From Burkholderiales bacterium (lineage in GTDB: Bacteria > Pseudomonadota > Gammaproteobacteria > Burkholderiales > Ga0077523), in assembly GCA_022843925.1 (NCBI GenBank), contig JALHMS010000023.1:1-64000 (forward strand): a stretch of 64,000 nt of DNA, read 5' to 3'. Below the pieces are notes generated by a model. That model was not told the origin of the DNA, ran no database searches, and saw only the letters and a list, made by a program, of their open reading frames with translations. Position 1 is the stretch's first letter. Each line of letters starts with the position of its first letter. Position numbers and translations under genes: made by a program. Of this stretch, positions 27,981 through 37,915 are shown piece by piece.

Positions 27981-28793
27981 ATGCACGACTTCCTGTCACC
28001 CACCGAGTTCTGCGACAGTGACCATCCGCGCATCCGCAGCGCGATCCGCAACATCCTCTTCGCGACGCCGCAGGAACACACCGCGATCGCGCGCCGATGC
28101 TTCCACTGGGTGCGCGATCACATCCAGTACACGCTCGGCCTGTACAACGTCCCGGCGAGCGAGACGCTGCTCGCCGGTCACGGCTCGTGCTCCAACAAGG
28201 CGAACCTGCTCTGCGCGCTGCTGCGTGCAGCCGGCGTCCCCGCGGGGTTCCAGCCGATGCAGGTACGGACCAAGGAGTACTTCGGTCCGGCGTCGATCCC
28301 GCGGCTCAACCGGTTCGTGTCGGAGAAGTCGCTGCACGTGCATGCCACGGTGCATCTCGATGGCCGCTGGCTGCGCGTGGATCCGACGGACGACGTGCGG
28401 ATGAACCTCGGCTTCTTCCACATCTCGCCCACGTGCCGTCTCGTGGAGTTCGACGGCACCGGCGACGCCGTGCTCGCCCTCGATCCCGCGCACATCCTGG
28501 AGACTGCGGAGCAGCCCGTCGCGGACATCGACGACATCCTCCGAAAGAAGTCGCGCATTCCCCCGCAGCTGCTCGACGTGTTCAACGCGTACCTCGACTT
28601 CCTCCGCAGGTACGGCATCACGCTGGACTCCATCGCCGAAGGCGAGGTCGCCTTCTTCAACTGGTTCCGCGACACGAACCGCCACGCGTACGAGAAGTTT
28701 CTGCTGTTCGAGGAACTGTTCACGGCGCGGACCGCGCTCGCCACTCGCGACGCCGAAGCCGCGGACACGCGCGCTGCCGGCAGCACCGCCTAG
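27981..28793 (+). CDS. Transglutaminase-like family protein
   Basis: GHGSCSNKANLLCALLRAAGVPAGF (Cys), LHVHATVHLDGRWLRVDPTDD (His/Asp) triad region. Confidence 0.8.
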   Translation: MHDFLSPTEFCDSDHPRIRSAIRNILFATPQEHTAIARRCFHWVRDHIQYTLGLYNVPASETLLAGHGSCSNKANLLCALLRAAGVPAGFQPMQVRTKEYFGPASIPRLNRFVSEKSLHVHATVHLDGRWLRVDPTDDVRMNLGFFHISPTCRLVEFDGTGDAVLALDPAHILETAEQPVADIDDILRKKSRIPPQLLDVFNAYLDFLRRYGITLDSIAEGEVAFFNWFRDTNRHAYEKFLLFEELFTARTALATRDAEAADTRAAGSTA

Positions 28794-28803
28794 GACACGG
28801 CGC

Positions 28804-30060
28804 ATGGAGCCCTGGCACCCGCATCCGCCGCGCTCGACCGGCATCGGCGATCACGACGCTCCGCTGATCGGCCGCACGCTCGCCGGGAAGCGCATCGCCC
28901 TGTTGGTGACCGGCGGCATCGCAGCGTATCGCGCCCCCTCGGTGGCCCGTGCCCTGCGACGCCTCGGTGCGAGCGTGGTGCCCTTCGTGACCCCGGAGGG
29001 GCGACGCTACGTCGGCTTCGACGCCCTCGAATGGGCCTGCAACGCCACCGGAGTGACGGACCTCACCTTCCGCGCGGAACACCTGGGCGACGCCGCGCCG
29101 TTCGATGCCTACCTCGTGGCACCCGCCACCTACAACACGATCAACAGCCTCCGCGCCGGCATCGCGTCGAATCCGGTGCTCGCGGTGCTCGCGTCCGCGC
29201 TCGGTCGTCTGCGCCGCGGGGAGGCCGCCGTCCTGCTCGCCCCGACGATGCACGGGACGATGCACACCGACATCCTGCAGGAGAGCCTGACGCATCTTCG
29301 CGAATTGGGCGTGACGCTCGTCCCGCCCGTCGACCGCTACGGCAAGCACAATCTGCCGGCACCGGAAACGCTGGCCGCGTGGACAGCGGCGGCGTGTTCG
29401 CGATCTCCGCTGCGCGGCCGGCGCATCGTCGTCACGGCCGGGTCCATCCCCACCTGGATCGACGACGTGCGGGTGATGACGAACCTGTTCCGCGGTCGGC
29501 TCGGCATCCGCATCGCGGAGGAGTTGGCGCAGCGCGGCGCTCGCGTGCATTTGATCGTCGGGCCGACGGCGGAGGCGGTGCCCCCGTACGTGACGACGAC
29601 GCGCGTGCGTTCGTTCGACGAGTACCGCGAGGCCGTCCTGCGCGAGGCGGCCGTGGACGGGACGGCGGTCCACATCCTCAGCGCTGCGGTGGCCGACTAT
29701 CGCGTCCGGACGAAGCTCGACGGCAAGATCCCGTCGACCGGCCTCGATCAGCTGGATCTCACGCCCACCGCGAAGGTCGTGACGGAACTGATCGAACGGT
29801 TCCCCGCCACGCCCACCGTGTCGTTCAAGTTCCAGCTGGACATGGCGCACGAGACGCTCATGCGTATCGCGCGCGATCGCCTGCAGGAAGGCCACTTCGC
29901 GGTGATCGCCAATCGCGGAGAGGAGCGCGGGCCGGATGGCGAGCAGATTGCACACCTCGTGCATCGCATTGCGCCGCCGATGCGGATGGTGGGCAAGCCG
30001 GCGATCGCCGCTGCGATCGCAGACTTCCTCGAGGCGCACATCGCCCCGGTACCTCACTGA
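28804..30060 (+). CDS. CoaBC/Dfp-like flavoprotein (phosphopantothenoylcysteine decarboxylase/synthetase family, divergent)
   Basis: ALLVTGGIAAYRAPSVARALRRLGASV, LVAPATYNTINSLRAGIASN, RIVVTAGSIPTWIDDVRVMTN, SAAVADYRV motifs. Confidence 0.8.
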   Translation: MEPWHPHPPRSTGIGDHDAPLIGRTLAGKRIALLVTGGIAAYRAPSVARALRRLGASVVPFVTPEGRRYVGFDALEWACNATGVTDLTFRAEHLGDAAPFDAYLVAPATYNTINSLRAGIASNPVLAVLASALGRLRRGEAAVLLAPTMHGTMHTDILQESLTHLRELGVTLVPPVDRYGKHNLPAPETLAAWTAAACSRSPLRGRRIVVTAGSIPTWIDDVRVMTNLFRGRLGIRIAEELAQRGARVHLIVGPTAEAVPPYVTTTRVRSFDEYREAVLREAAVDGTAVHILSAAVADYRVRTKLDGKIPSTGLDQLDLTPTAKVVTELIERFPATPTVSFKFQLDMAHETLMRIARDRLQEGHFAVIANRGEERGPDGEQIAHLVHRIAPPMRMVGKPAIAAAIADFLEAHIAPVPH

Positions 30061-30102
30061 CGTCGGCCTGCGCGCGCATCGCACAGGCCCGCTGAACCGT
30101 CC

Positions 30103-31062
30103 CTACCGCACGCGCCGCCACTCGCTCGGCACGACGCCGAAGCGCCCGCGGAACTGCGAGGTGAGGTGGCTCGGCGTCGAGAATCCGCACTCGAAGGCGA
30201 TCTCGGTGACCGACCGCGATGTGCCGGAGATCAGCGAGGCGGCCCGCTCGAGCCGATGGGCCATGACGTACTCGTGCGGCGTGCGACCGGTGGTGTGCTT
30301 GAAGGCGCGCGCGAAGTGGTAGTTCGACATGCCCGCCGCCTCCGCGAGCACGCTGAGGTCGAGGGGCGCGTGGAGACCGTCCACGATGCGCTCGTGCACC
30401 TGGCGCAGCGCCATCACCGAGAGGCGTTCCACGCGGCGCCGGCGGCCCAGGGTGACGTTCGTCGTGCGGTCGAGCAGGTGCGCGACGAAGGCGTGGGCGA
30501 GGGTCTCGGCCAACAGGACGTCCTGGGCGGCTCCGGGCTGCGAAAGCCCCACGAGCTGGTCGACCGCGTGCATGAAGCCGGGCGGCTCCTTGCCGACCAT
30601 CGCGGGCAGCATCACACTCCCCGACTTCGCGTACCCGAGGCCCCGCGCCACGTTGTCGATCAGCGCCTGCGACAGCAGCACCATCTGGACGGACCCCACG
30701 CGCGCATCCCAGGCGTAACGCCCGGACATTTCGCCCGGGTGCACCACGAAGCCGCTGGTGGACCCGCGAAGATCGAACCACCGCCCGTCCAGTTCGACCC
30801 CCGTGACGCCTGCCTGATTGCGGCGCACGGTCACCATCTGGTCGGAGGAATCGGCCCCGACGGGCAACTCACCATCGAGCAGCGGCTCGCTCCATCCCGC
30901 ATCGCTGCCGCCGCCCATGTCGCTGGCCAGTTCGGCCGGCGTGAACGTGCATTCTGCGGGCTCCATCAGCGCCTTCTCCACCACGCGGAAGCCGCGCCAT
31001 GGTCTGTGGGCACTGTCGCTGACCACTTCGATGGGATGCTCGCATTCGCTGTCGATGATCAT
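30103..31062 (-). CDS. AraC family transcriptional regulator
   Basis: C-terminal AraC HTH: LSVLAEAAGMSNYHFARAFKHTTGRTPHEYVMAHRLERAASLI...FSTPSHLTSQFRGRFGVVPSEWRR. Confidence 0.9.
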   Translation of the reverse strand: MIIDSECEHPIEVVSDSAHRPWRGFRVVEKALMEPAECTFTPAELASDMGGGSDAGWSEPLLDGELPVGADSSDQMVTVRRNQAGVTGVELDGRWFDLRGSTSGFVVHPGEMSGRYAWDARVGSVQMVLLSQALIDNVARGLGYAKSGSVMLPAMVGKEPPGFMHAVDQLVGLSQPGAAQDVLLAETLAHAFVAHLLDRTTNVTLGRRRRVERLSVMALRQVHERIVDGLHAPLDLSVLAEAAGMSNYHFARAFKHTTGRTPHEYVMAHRLERAASLISGTSRSVTEIAFECGFSTPSHLTSQFRGRFGVVPSEWRRVR

Positions 31063-31373
31063 GAAACGGACTCGCAATAGAACGCCGCAGCCGGGGTGAA
31101 GCACAAGGTTCCCGACGACGCTGCGGTTCGCGGAAACGAACGATCTCGAAGCCCCTCCGACACGCCCACCCGCCCCGCGTTCGCGGTGGCGATGGCCATC
31201 GGTATGGCGACAGTGGGAGATATACCCCGAACCCCCGCTGCCCACCATCACGAGATTGCGGCACTCGCGGGCGGAGGCCATCGCCACCGCCGGACGACCG
31301 CAGACACACGATTGCCATGTCACGCAATGGCCCCGCGGCGTGGCGGCCACTGCGGTGCCACTGCCGAAAGGAT

Positions 31374-31405
31374 GGCGCCCCGATCCCTCGCGAGATCGGG
31401 GCGCC
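31374..31405. terminator. Strong hairpin: 12-bp perfect stem, 8-nt loop
   Basis: GGCGCCCCGATC-CCTCGCGA-GATCGGGGCGCC just 3' of the minus-strand gene 31422-31784; no clear U-tract. Confidence 0.5.
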
Positions 31406-31421
31406 GGACCTGCCTACAGCA

Positions 31422-31784
31422 TCAGTTGGTCTGCGAACCCTCCGTGCCGCCCTGACGCGTCGCGATCCGTGTGGCCTTCTGCGAGCGCGCCGCAAACTCC
31501 GGCCCCCCCTGACCGAAACCGAACTCGGACGGCGAGCGGACCACCTTGCTGAAGGTCACCTGCGAGGGCTGGATGTCGCCGTTCCGGAGATAGGCGGTCG
31601 GTGCGGCGATCTCGCGGGAGTGGACGACACGGGTGGCTTGCGACGGGGCCGCCACGGCATCGGCCTGACCGTACGGCGCCACGACGATGTCCCGCGAGCG
31701 GATGGTCTCCTCGGCGTGCGCTCCCTGGGAAAGCGGCAGGGCAAGGGCGGCGAATGCGAAGAGGTGTGCGATGCGAACGTTCAT
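31422..31784 (-). CDS. Small secreted hypothetical protein
   Basis: Signal peptide MNVRIAHLFAFAALALPLSQGAHAEE; no recognised domain. Confidence 0.6.
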   Translation of the reverse strand: MNVRIAHLFAFAALALPLSQGAHAEETIRSRDIVVAPYGQADAVAAPSQATRVVHSREIAAPTAYLRNGDIQPSQVTFSKVVRSPSEFGFGQGGPEFAARSQKATRIATRQGGTEGSQTN

Positions 31785-32290
31785 GAGGTGATTCCTTTTT
31801 CAATGCACGGGTGAGGGCTCTCGCGACGATCGCGACGATGCGGACCCGGGCGTCTCCCGCATCGCCGACCCGCGCCGATGGAATGGCGCGTTCGTGGATC
31901 CCACCGACTTGCATTCCGGCGAAGGATCGGTGGGGCGGCACCTCCCGCCATCTCCCCGATGCTCGATCGAAGCCCGTCAGTGAGTCGCGATGTGGTGCCA
32001 TTACACCGGCGCAGGCGCCTTCGCACTGTCACGGCCTTGCGGCAACAGGCTGCCTCCTGGAGATTGCGAAGGAAGCGGGCGTGCACCCTCGCAGAGCGGC
32101 GAACACACGATCACCCTGCTGAATTCCGCCCATCCGGTGCCGTGCTTCGGACCAATCCCTCGCGCCGGGTGTCATCCCTCCTCCGCACCTCGGGTTGGCG
32201 TCGGCGACGCAACGGGTCTGAAACGCCGCACGCCATAATGTTTCCGTTGCTGGGCGCTTCCCCAGCAGACTCCCTCCGGAGGGTGATTCC

Positions 32291-35200
32291 ATGCAGAGGA
32301 ACGACCCGGCATCCGCCAAGTACTCGATGCCCCGCATCGTCGGAGACATCGCGCGGGCGCGCCTCTTCCGATGGTTGGATGGCGCCTTCCGCCAGGGCGT
32401 CGTCTGGATCGCCGGGCCGCCCGGCAGCGGCAAGACGCGTCTGATCGCGACGTATCTCGAGGACCGATCGCTCACCTCGCTCTGGTACCACGTCGACGGA
32501 AGCGACCGGGATCCCGCTGCGTTCTTCCAGGACCTCGGAGCGCTGGCGGGCGACGACTTGGCCAGGCGCATGCCGGTGCTCACGCCGGACCAATCGCTGG
32601 ACCTGCCCACCTTCGCTCGCCGCTACTTCCGCCACTTCTTTGCACAGCTTCCGCGTCCGCGCGCTTTCGTGCTCGAGGACTGCCATGCCGCCGCATCGGC
32701 GACCATGGACACCCTCCTTGCGGCCGCATTCGACGAGACGCCGGGTGACATCACGCTGATCGTATTGAGCCGCATGGAGCCCGGATCCGCGCTCGCGCGG
32801 CACCGGATCAACGGTCGGGTCGCCACCCTTTCCCCTGGCGAGCTGGCCTTCACGCTCGACGAGGCGATGGCGCTGGCAGTGGCGCACGGCGTCACCGACA
32901 CGACCGCGATGCCAGCCCTCCTGGCGCGCTGCGAGGGATGGAGCGCAGGCCTCGCGCTTCTGCTTCGCGCCGGCGACGCGGGCAGACTGGCCTCGGATCT
33001 GCCGCGCGAACTGCTGGGCTCGTACTTCACGGCGGAGGTGCTGGATGCGATGCCGACGGCTGCCCGGCAACTGCTGCTTGCGACGGCTGCGCTCCCATCG
33101 TTCACGGCCGAGATGGCCCGCGAGCTGACAGGCATGGAGAACGCGGGCGTCGTACTCGCCGAGCTGCACGCGCAAGGCGGCTTCGTCGCGCAGCATCCCG
33201 GCACGCCGCCCCGATACCGCTGCCAGCCGCTGTTCCGCGAGATCCTCCTGGAACGCGCCGGAATCGAAACGTCCCCCGCCGAACGTCGTGACCGATCGCG
33301 GCTTGCCTCACGGATGCTCGCCGCGGAGGGGGACCTCGCAACCGCCTTCTCGCTGAGCCGCGACGTCGGGGACGCTGCGGGGCTCGCCGATCTCGTCGGC
33401 CGGCATGCGCACGATCTACTCGGCGCCGGGCGCCACGACACGTTGCGGACATGGCTCTCGGCGCTCGGAGAGCAGGCCATCGCCGACGACCCGTGGCTCA
33501 CGCTCTGGCAGGCGCGATGTGACACCTTCTCCAGGCCCCGAGAGGCCATGGCCAGGATCAGCGATGCGCATCGCGAGTTCGTCCGCAGGGGCGATACCTC
33601 CGGCGGCTTCCATGCTGCCGTGGCTGCGGTCGAGAGCGGCCTGGCACAGCTCCACGATCTGCACTCGCTGGACCCATGGATCGATGTACTGGCCGGCTCC
33701 CTGGACGCCGCGGGGAATGACGCGGATCGGCTCCGCGCCTGGTACGCCTTCCTGTACGCGGCACTGAGCCGGGCACCGGGGCATCCGCGCATTGCCGAGG
33801 GCATCCAGTGGGTCCGTCAGTACGCGCGAGAATGCGGACGGGCCGACGAGCGCACGGCGTGCGGCGTCATCCTGATCTTCTATGCATGCATCGCTTCCGA
33901 GACCGTGATCGGGCAGGAGATCATCGACACTGTCGAGCCGCGCCTCGGCGACGAAGCGACGCCGCCGATGGCCCGGTGGCTCTGGCACTACTGGCGCGGG
34001 CTGTATCACCTCTGGCGCATCGAGTATCCGATCGCCGAGATCGAATGGCAGACCTGCTTCGATCTCGGCCGGTCCCACGGGCTCGCTGCGCTCGATTTCC
34101 TCGTGCACGCGAACGTCGTGATGATCGACCTCGCAGAGGACCGCTTCGATGTCGCAGAAGCGCGGCTCGCCACGCTTCGGGATGCCTTCACCGGGACGGA
34201 ACGCCTCGCTCGTGCGCTCTACTGGCTGGGCGAGATGTTCCTGTGCTTTCACCGCAACCAGCGCACGAGAACGCGCGAGGCCATGCACCACTTCATCGAG
34301 TCCAGCCGGCAGGCAGGCCTGGTCAACCTGCATACGCTCGCACTCACCGACGTCGCCGCGCTTCATCTGCTGAATGGGGACATCGATCACGCCGAGACCC
34401 TTCTCGATCAGGCGCGCGACCTCGTGCGAGGCACGGTCGTGCTGCATTGCGACGGCCAGATCGCCGGCATCGAGACGGCCATCGCGTTCGCACGCGGCGA
34501 ATCGGAAGCGGCGAAGGCCTCCCTTCTGCGCACCCTGGCGCTCGTGGAGCAGAGCGGCATGTGCGGCTGCCTCATGTGGGTGAGGACAGGATTCAGCGCG
34601 CTGTTCTCCGAAGCGTGGCGCACCGGGGTGCGGCCGCAGGTGATCCGCGAACTCATCCGGCGCTTCGAGATTCCACCACCGACGCCATTCACCCAGCCGT
34701 GGCCCTGGCCGATCAGGATCCACGCCTTCGGCACACTCGACATCGAGATCGAAGACCGTCCGTGGCAACCGGACGGCAAGCCGCAGCACCGCGTGCTCGA
34801 CCTGCTCCGCCTGCTCATCACCGAAGGTGGACGGGACGTGAGCGCGCAGCGGATTTCCGACCGGCTCTGGCCGGACACGGACGGCGACGCGGCGATGACC
34901 AACGTCCGGGGTACGGTGAAGCGCCTGCGCGACATGCTCGGCGACGCCGAGTGCATCCGCGTCTTCGACAGCAAGGTCTCCCTCAACCGGCGCATCGTCT
35001 GGATCGACACCTGGGCCCTCGGAGAACTGCTCGAGACTTTGGAAGGCAATGGCGCGATCACCTCCGACATCCAATCTCTCGAGGGCAGGCTGTTCGCGCT
35101 GTATCGCGCCCCGCTGCTCGCTGCGGAGGATCACGCGTGGCTCATCGACGGACGCCAGCGGCAGCGCGACCGCTTCGCCCGCGGCGTGCAGACGCTCGTG

Positions 35201-35374
35201 CGCCACGCGACCGATGCCGGAGACATCGAGCACGCGCTGATCCTCTGTGATCGCGCACTTGGCGTGGACCCGCAGCTGCCGACCGTCGAGCGGATGCGCC
35301 AGGCGCTCCTGCAGCGGATTGCGCCGATCGGAAACACAACGGAGAGCGCGCAAGGCCCGTCACGTCTCCACTGA
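32291..35374 (+). CDS. Large ATP-binding transcriptional activator (MalT-like NTPase with C-terminal BTAD/SARP-type DNA-binding region)
   Basis: GPPGSGKT Walker A near the N-terminus, TPR-like middle, C-terminal winged-helix plus BTAD pattern (RVLDLLRLLITEGGRDVSAQRISDRLWPDTDGDAAMTNVRGTVKRLRDML). Confidence 0.8.
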   Translation: MQRNDPASAKYSMPRIVGDIARARLFRWLDGAFRQGVVWIAGPPGSGKTRLIATYLEDRSLTSLWYHVDGSDRDPAAFFQDLGALAGDDLARRMPVLTPDQSLDLPTFARRYFRHFFAQLPRPRAFVLEDCHAAASATMDTLLAAAFDETPGDITLIVLSRMEPGSALARHRINGRVATLSPGELAFTLDEAMALAVAHGVTDTTAMPALLARCEGWSAGLALLLRAGDAGRLASDLPRELLGSYFTAEVLDAMPTAARQLLLATAALPSFTAEMARELTGMENAGVVLAELHAQGGFVAQHPGTPPRYRCQPLFREILLERAGIETSPAERRDRSRLASRMLAAEGDLATAFSLSRDVGDAAGLADLVGRHAHDLLGAGRHDTLRTWLSALGEQAIADDPWLTLWQARCDTFSRPREAMARISDAHREFVRRGDTSGGFHAAVAAVESGLAQLHDLHSLDPWIDVLAGSLDAAGNDADRLRAWYAFLYAALSRAPGHPRIAEGIQWVRQYARECGRADERTACGVILIFYACIASETVIGQEIIDTVEPRLGDEATPPMARWLWHYWRGLYHLWRIEYPIAEIEWQTCFDLGRSHGLAALDFLVHANVVMIDLAEDRFDVAEARLATLRDAFTGTERLARALYWLGEMFLCFHRNQRTRTREAMHHFIESSRQAGLVNLHTLALTDVAALHLLNGDIDHAETLLDQARDLVRGTVVLHCDGQIAGIETAIAFARGESEAAKASLLRTLALVEQSGMCGCLMWVRTGFSALFSEAWRTGVRPQVIRELIRRFEIPPPTPFTQPWPWPIRIHAFGTLDIEIEDRPWQPDGKPQHRVLDLLRLLITEGGRDVSAQRISDRLWPDTDGDAAMTNVRGTVKRLRDMLGDAECIRVFDSKVSLNRRIVWIDTWALGELLETLEGNGAITSDIQSLEGRLFALYRAPLLAAEDHAWLIDGRQRQRDRFARGVQTLVRHATDAGDIEHALILCDRALGVDPQLPTVERMRQALLQRIAPIGNTTESAQGPSRLH

Positions 35375-35489
35375 GCGTGCTCCCGAGCTTGGAACCCCTC
35401 GTTCGATCCAACGGGTTTGGAACGGTCCTCTCCGCAGGATGATGACGTCGCGGAATCCTGCCGCGACGTCACCCATCAAGGAGGCACCC

Positions 35490-36464
35490 ATGGATTCCAC
35501 TCGAAGACAGCTCCTTCTTGCCGGCATGTCCGCCGGCGTGTCTGGCGCAGTCGTCGGCGCAGCACCTGCGCTTGCCGCACCGGCGATCCGGACGCTCGAC
35601 ATCGAGGCGAACGGCCTGCGCTTCCACGCGCTGGAGGCCGGCGAAGGACCGCTGGCGCTGTGCCTGCACGGCTTCCCCGATTCCGCGTGGACGTACCGGC
35701 ATCTTCTGCCGGAACTGGCCCGCGCCGGCTATCGCGCCGTGGCGCCGTTCATGCGCGGCTACGCGCCGACGGCCATCCCGGCCGACGGCGACTTCTCGAC
35801 GCGCGTACTGGCGGCGGACGCGAGCGGACTGCACGCAGCGCTCGGCGGTGACGAGCGGGCCGTGCTGATCGCTCATGACTGGGGCTCGGCCGCCGCGTAC
35901 GGTTCACTCATCGACCAGCCGGGACGTTGGCGCCGGGCAGCCGTGATCAACGTTCCCCCATGGGGCGTGTTCGGACAGATCGCCTTCCGTTACGACCAGT
36001 TGAAACGGTCGTTCTACTTCTGGTTGTTCCAGATGGGTGTCGCAGAATCCATCGTCGGCGCAAACGACCTCGCGTTCATCGATGGTCTGTGGCGCGACTG
36101 GTCTCCCGGCTTCGACCCATCCGCCGAGTTGCCGCGCATCAAGCCGTGTCTGCGTGACCCGGCCCACCTGCGCGCGGCGCTCGGGTACTACCGCGACTTC
36201 TTTGCTCCCGATCGATTCGGCACGCCCGCATGGGCCGAGGCGCAGACCGCCGTGCTCGGCGGACCGGTGACCCGACCCACCCTGTACCTGCACGGTACCC
36301 AGGACGGCTGCATCGCGCTCGACGCCGCGGGTGCCGATGCCGTGCGGGCGGCACTGCCGGCCGGATCGGAAGTCGAGCGAATTCCAGGCGTCGGGCACTT
36401 CATGCTCGTGGAGGCGCCGCGGCAGGTGAACGGCCGCATCCTCCGTTTCCTCGGACCCGCCTGA
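35490..36464 (+). CDS. Alpha/beta hydrolase (epoxide hydrolase-like) with a Tat-type signal
   Basis: STRRQLLLAGMSAG signal; LHGFPDSAWTYRHLLP, AHDWGSAAAYG, GVGHFMLVEAP catalytic regions. Confidence 0.85.
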   Translation: MDSTRRQLLLAGMSAGVSGAVVGAAPALAAPAIRTLDIEANGLRFHALEAGEGPLALCLHGFPDSAWTYRHLLPELARAGYRAVAPFMRGYAPTAIPADGDFSTRVLAADASGLHAALGGDERAVLIAHDWGSAAAYGSLIDQPGRWRRAAVINVPPWGVFGQIAFRYDQLKRSFYFWLFQMGVAESIVGANDLAFIDGLWRDWSPGFDPSAELPRIKPCLRDPAHLRAALGYYRDFFAPDRFGTPAWAEAQTAVLGGPVTRPTLYLHGTQDGCIALDAAGADAVRAALPAGSEVERIPGVGHFMLVEAPRQVNGRILRFLGPA

Positions 36465-36607
36465 CGCGGTCCGACGGTCGAGGGATACCCGATGGATTGC
36501 ATCCTTCGAACTCGAGCGCCTCCGAGCTCGGGGGGCCGGCGCCTGGCCCCCGATCTGGGAGAATGCGGGCCCGGCGCAGTGCCGGCATCGTTCGAAAGAG
36601 GAATCGC

Positions 36608-37279
36608 ATGAGAAACATCGTCATCGCCGCGCTCGCCAGCGCGGTGGCAGTCTCCGGGTGCTCGTCGACGGGCAGCGCCGACGGCAAGCGTTCGATGAAC
36701 AACACCGAGAAGGGCGCGATCATCGGCGCCGTGGGGGGTGCGGTGCTGGGCGCCGCGGTTGCCGACAAGAAGGGCAAGGGCGCGCTCATCGGCGCGGTGG
36801 GCGGCGGCCTGGCCGGCGCGGCTGTCGGCAACTACATGGACCGCCAGAAGCAGGATCTCGAAAAGAACCTCGCGGCCGAACGCAAGAGCGGCGCCGTCAC
36901 GGTGGAGAAACAGGCCGGCGACGTGATGAAGATCACGATGACCAGCCAGACGGCGTTCGACACCGGATCCGCCGAGATCAAGCCCGGGTTCCGCAGCACC
37001 ATGGACCGCCTCGCGGACGTCGTGGTCCGCTATCAGAAGACCGCCATCACCGTCGTCGGCCACACCGATGCGGAAGGCAGCGCAGAAAACAATCGCGAAC
37101 TCTCCCAGCGCCGCGCGCAGGCGGTGGTCGACTATCTCGGATCGAAGAACGTCAACGCCGCGCGCCTCACCGCCGTCGGTCGGGGCGAGACGGAACCGGT
37201 CGCCGACAACAAGACCGAAGCTGGCCGCCGCGCGAACCGGCGTGTGGAACTGCTGGTGGCACCCGTCCGGGCGGACTGA
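36608..37279 (+). CDS. OmpA family lipoprotein with glycine zipper
   Basis: Lipobox VSGCSST, glycine-zipper repeats, C-terminal OmpA peptidoglycan-binding domain (GHTDAEGSAENNRELSQRRAQAV). Confidence 0.9.
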   Translation: MRNIVIAALASAVAVSGCSSTGSADGKRSMNNTEKGAIIGAVGGAVLGAAVADKKGKGALIGAVGGGLAGAAVGNYMDRQKQDLEKNLAAERKSGAVTVEKQAGDVMKITMTSQTAFDTGSAEIKPGFRSTMDRLADVVVRYQKTAITVVGHTDAEGSAENNRELSQRRAQAVVDYLGSKNVNAARLTAVGRGETEPVADNKTEAGRRANRRVELLVAPVRAD

Positions 37280-37362
37280 CAGCGACCGGCGACACCGGAA
37301 CTCACGCGCCGCCCGGTGTCGCCCGGTTCATGAAGCGGCATCGCGCCGGACTGGCAACTCCA

Positions 37363-37833
37363 TCAGTCCGGCACTACGGCGTACGCCTCGATCTCCACCA
37401 GCAGTTCGTCGAGCACGAGGCTCGTCACGCCCACCATCGTGCTGGCCGGTCGCGGCTCCTTCGCGAGGAACTCGGCACGCACCTTGGAGATGAGTTTCCA
37501 TTTGTCGGCGTCGAGGTTCTTCACGAAGATCGTGTACTTGATCACGTCATCGAACGTGGCGCCGGCTGCGGCGAGCGCGCGCCGGACGTTCTCGTAGGTG
37601 AGGCGCGTCTGCGCCTCGAGGTCGCCCACGTGCTGCGGCTTGCCCGCGGCGTCCCACGCCACCTGCCCGCTGACGAACACGAGCCTGCCGCCCTTCGTCG
37701 TGCTCACCTGCGAGAAGCTGGGCACGTTCAGCAGCCCCTCGGGTCGCAGATGTTCGATCTTCGGGGCATCGGCGAAGGCGCTGAGAGGCGGCAGTGCCGC
37801 GAGCACGGCGAGATTCGATAGAAGCCTGGTCAT
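37363..37833 (-). CDS. Rid/YjgF family protein with N-terminal signal peptide
   Basis: LVFVSGQVAWDAAGK, QTRLTYENVRRALAAAGATFDDVIKYTIFVKN, PASTMVGV...LVEIEAYAV. Confidence 0.85.
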   Translation of the reverse strand: MTRLLSNLAVLAALPPLSAFADAPKIEHLRPEGLLNVPSFSQVSTTKGGRLVFVSGQVAWDAAGKPQHVGDLEAQTRLTYENVRRALAAAGATFDDVIKYTIFVKNLDADKWKLISKVRAEFLAKEPRPASTMVGVTSLVLDELLVEIEAYAVVPD

Positions 37834-37915
37834 GGTGGTCTCCCTGTCGTAGGTGCGTGTCGGGATCGGATCATGCGCACGGGTGGCCCGGCAAGTCGAG
37901 ATCGAATCCGGCCCT

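Noticed and set aside
31785-32290. Small ORFs in the intergenic region before the BTAD regulator
   Set aside because: Short, overlapping in several frames, and without ribosome-binding sites or domain signatures
33416-35353. 645-aa minus-strand ORF
   Set aside because: Antisense to the well-supported BTAD/NTPase regulator; no recognisable domain
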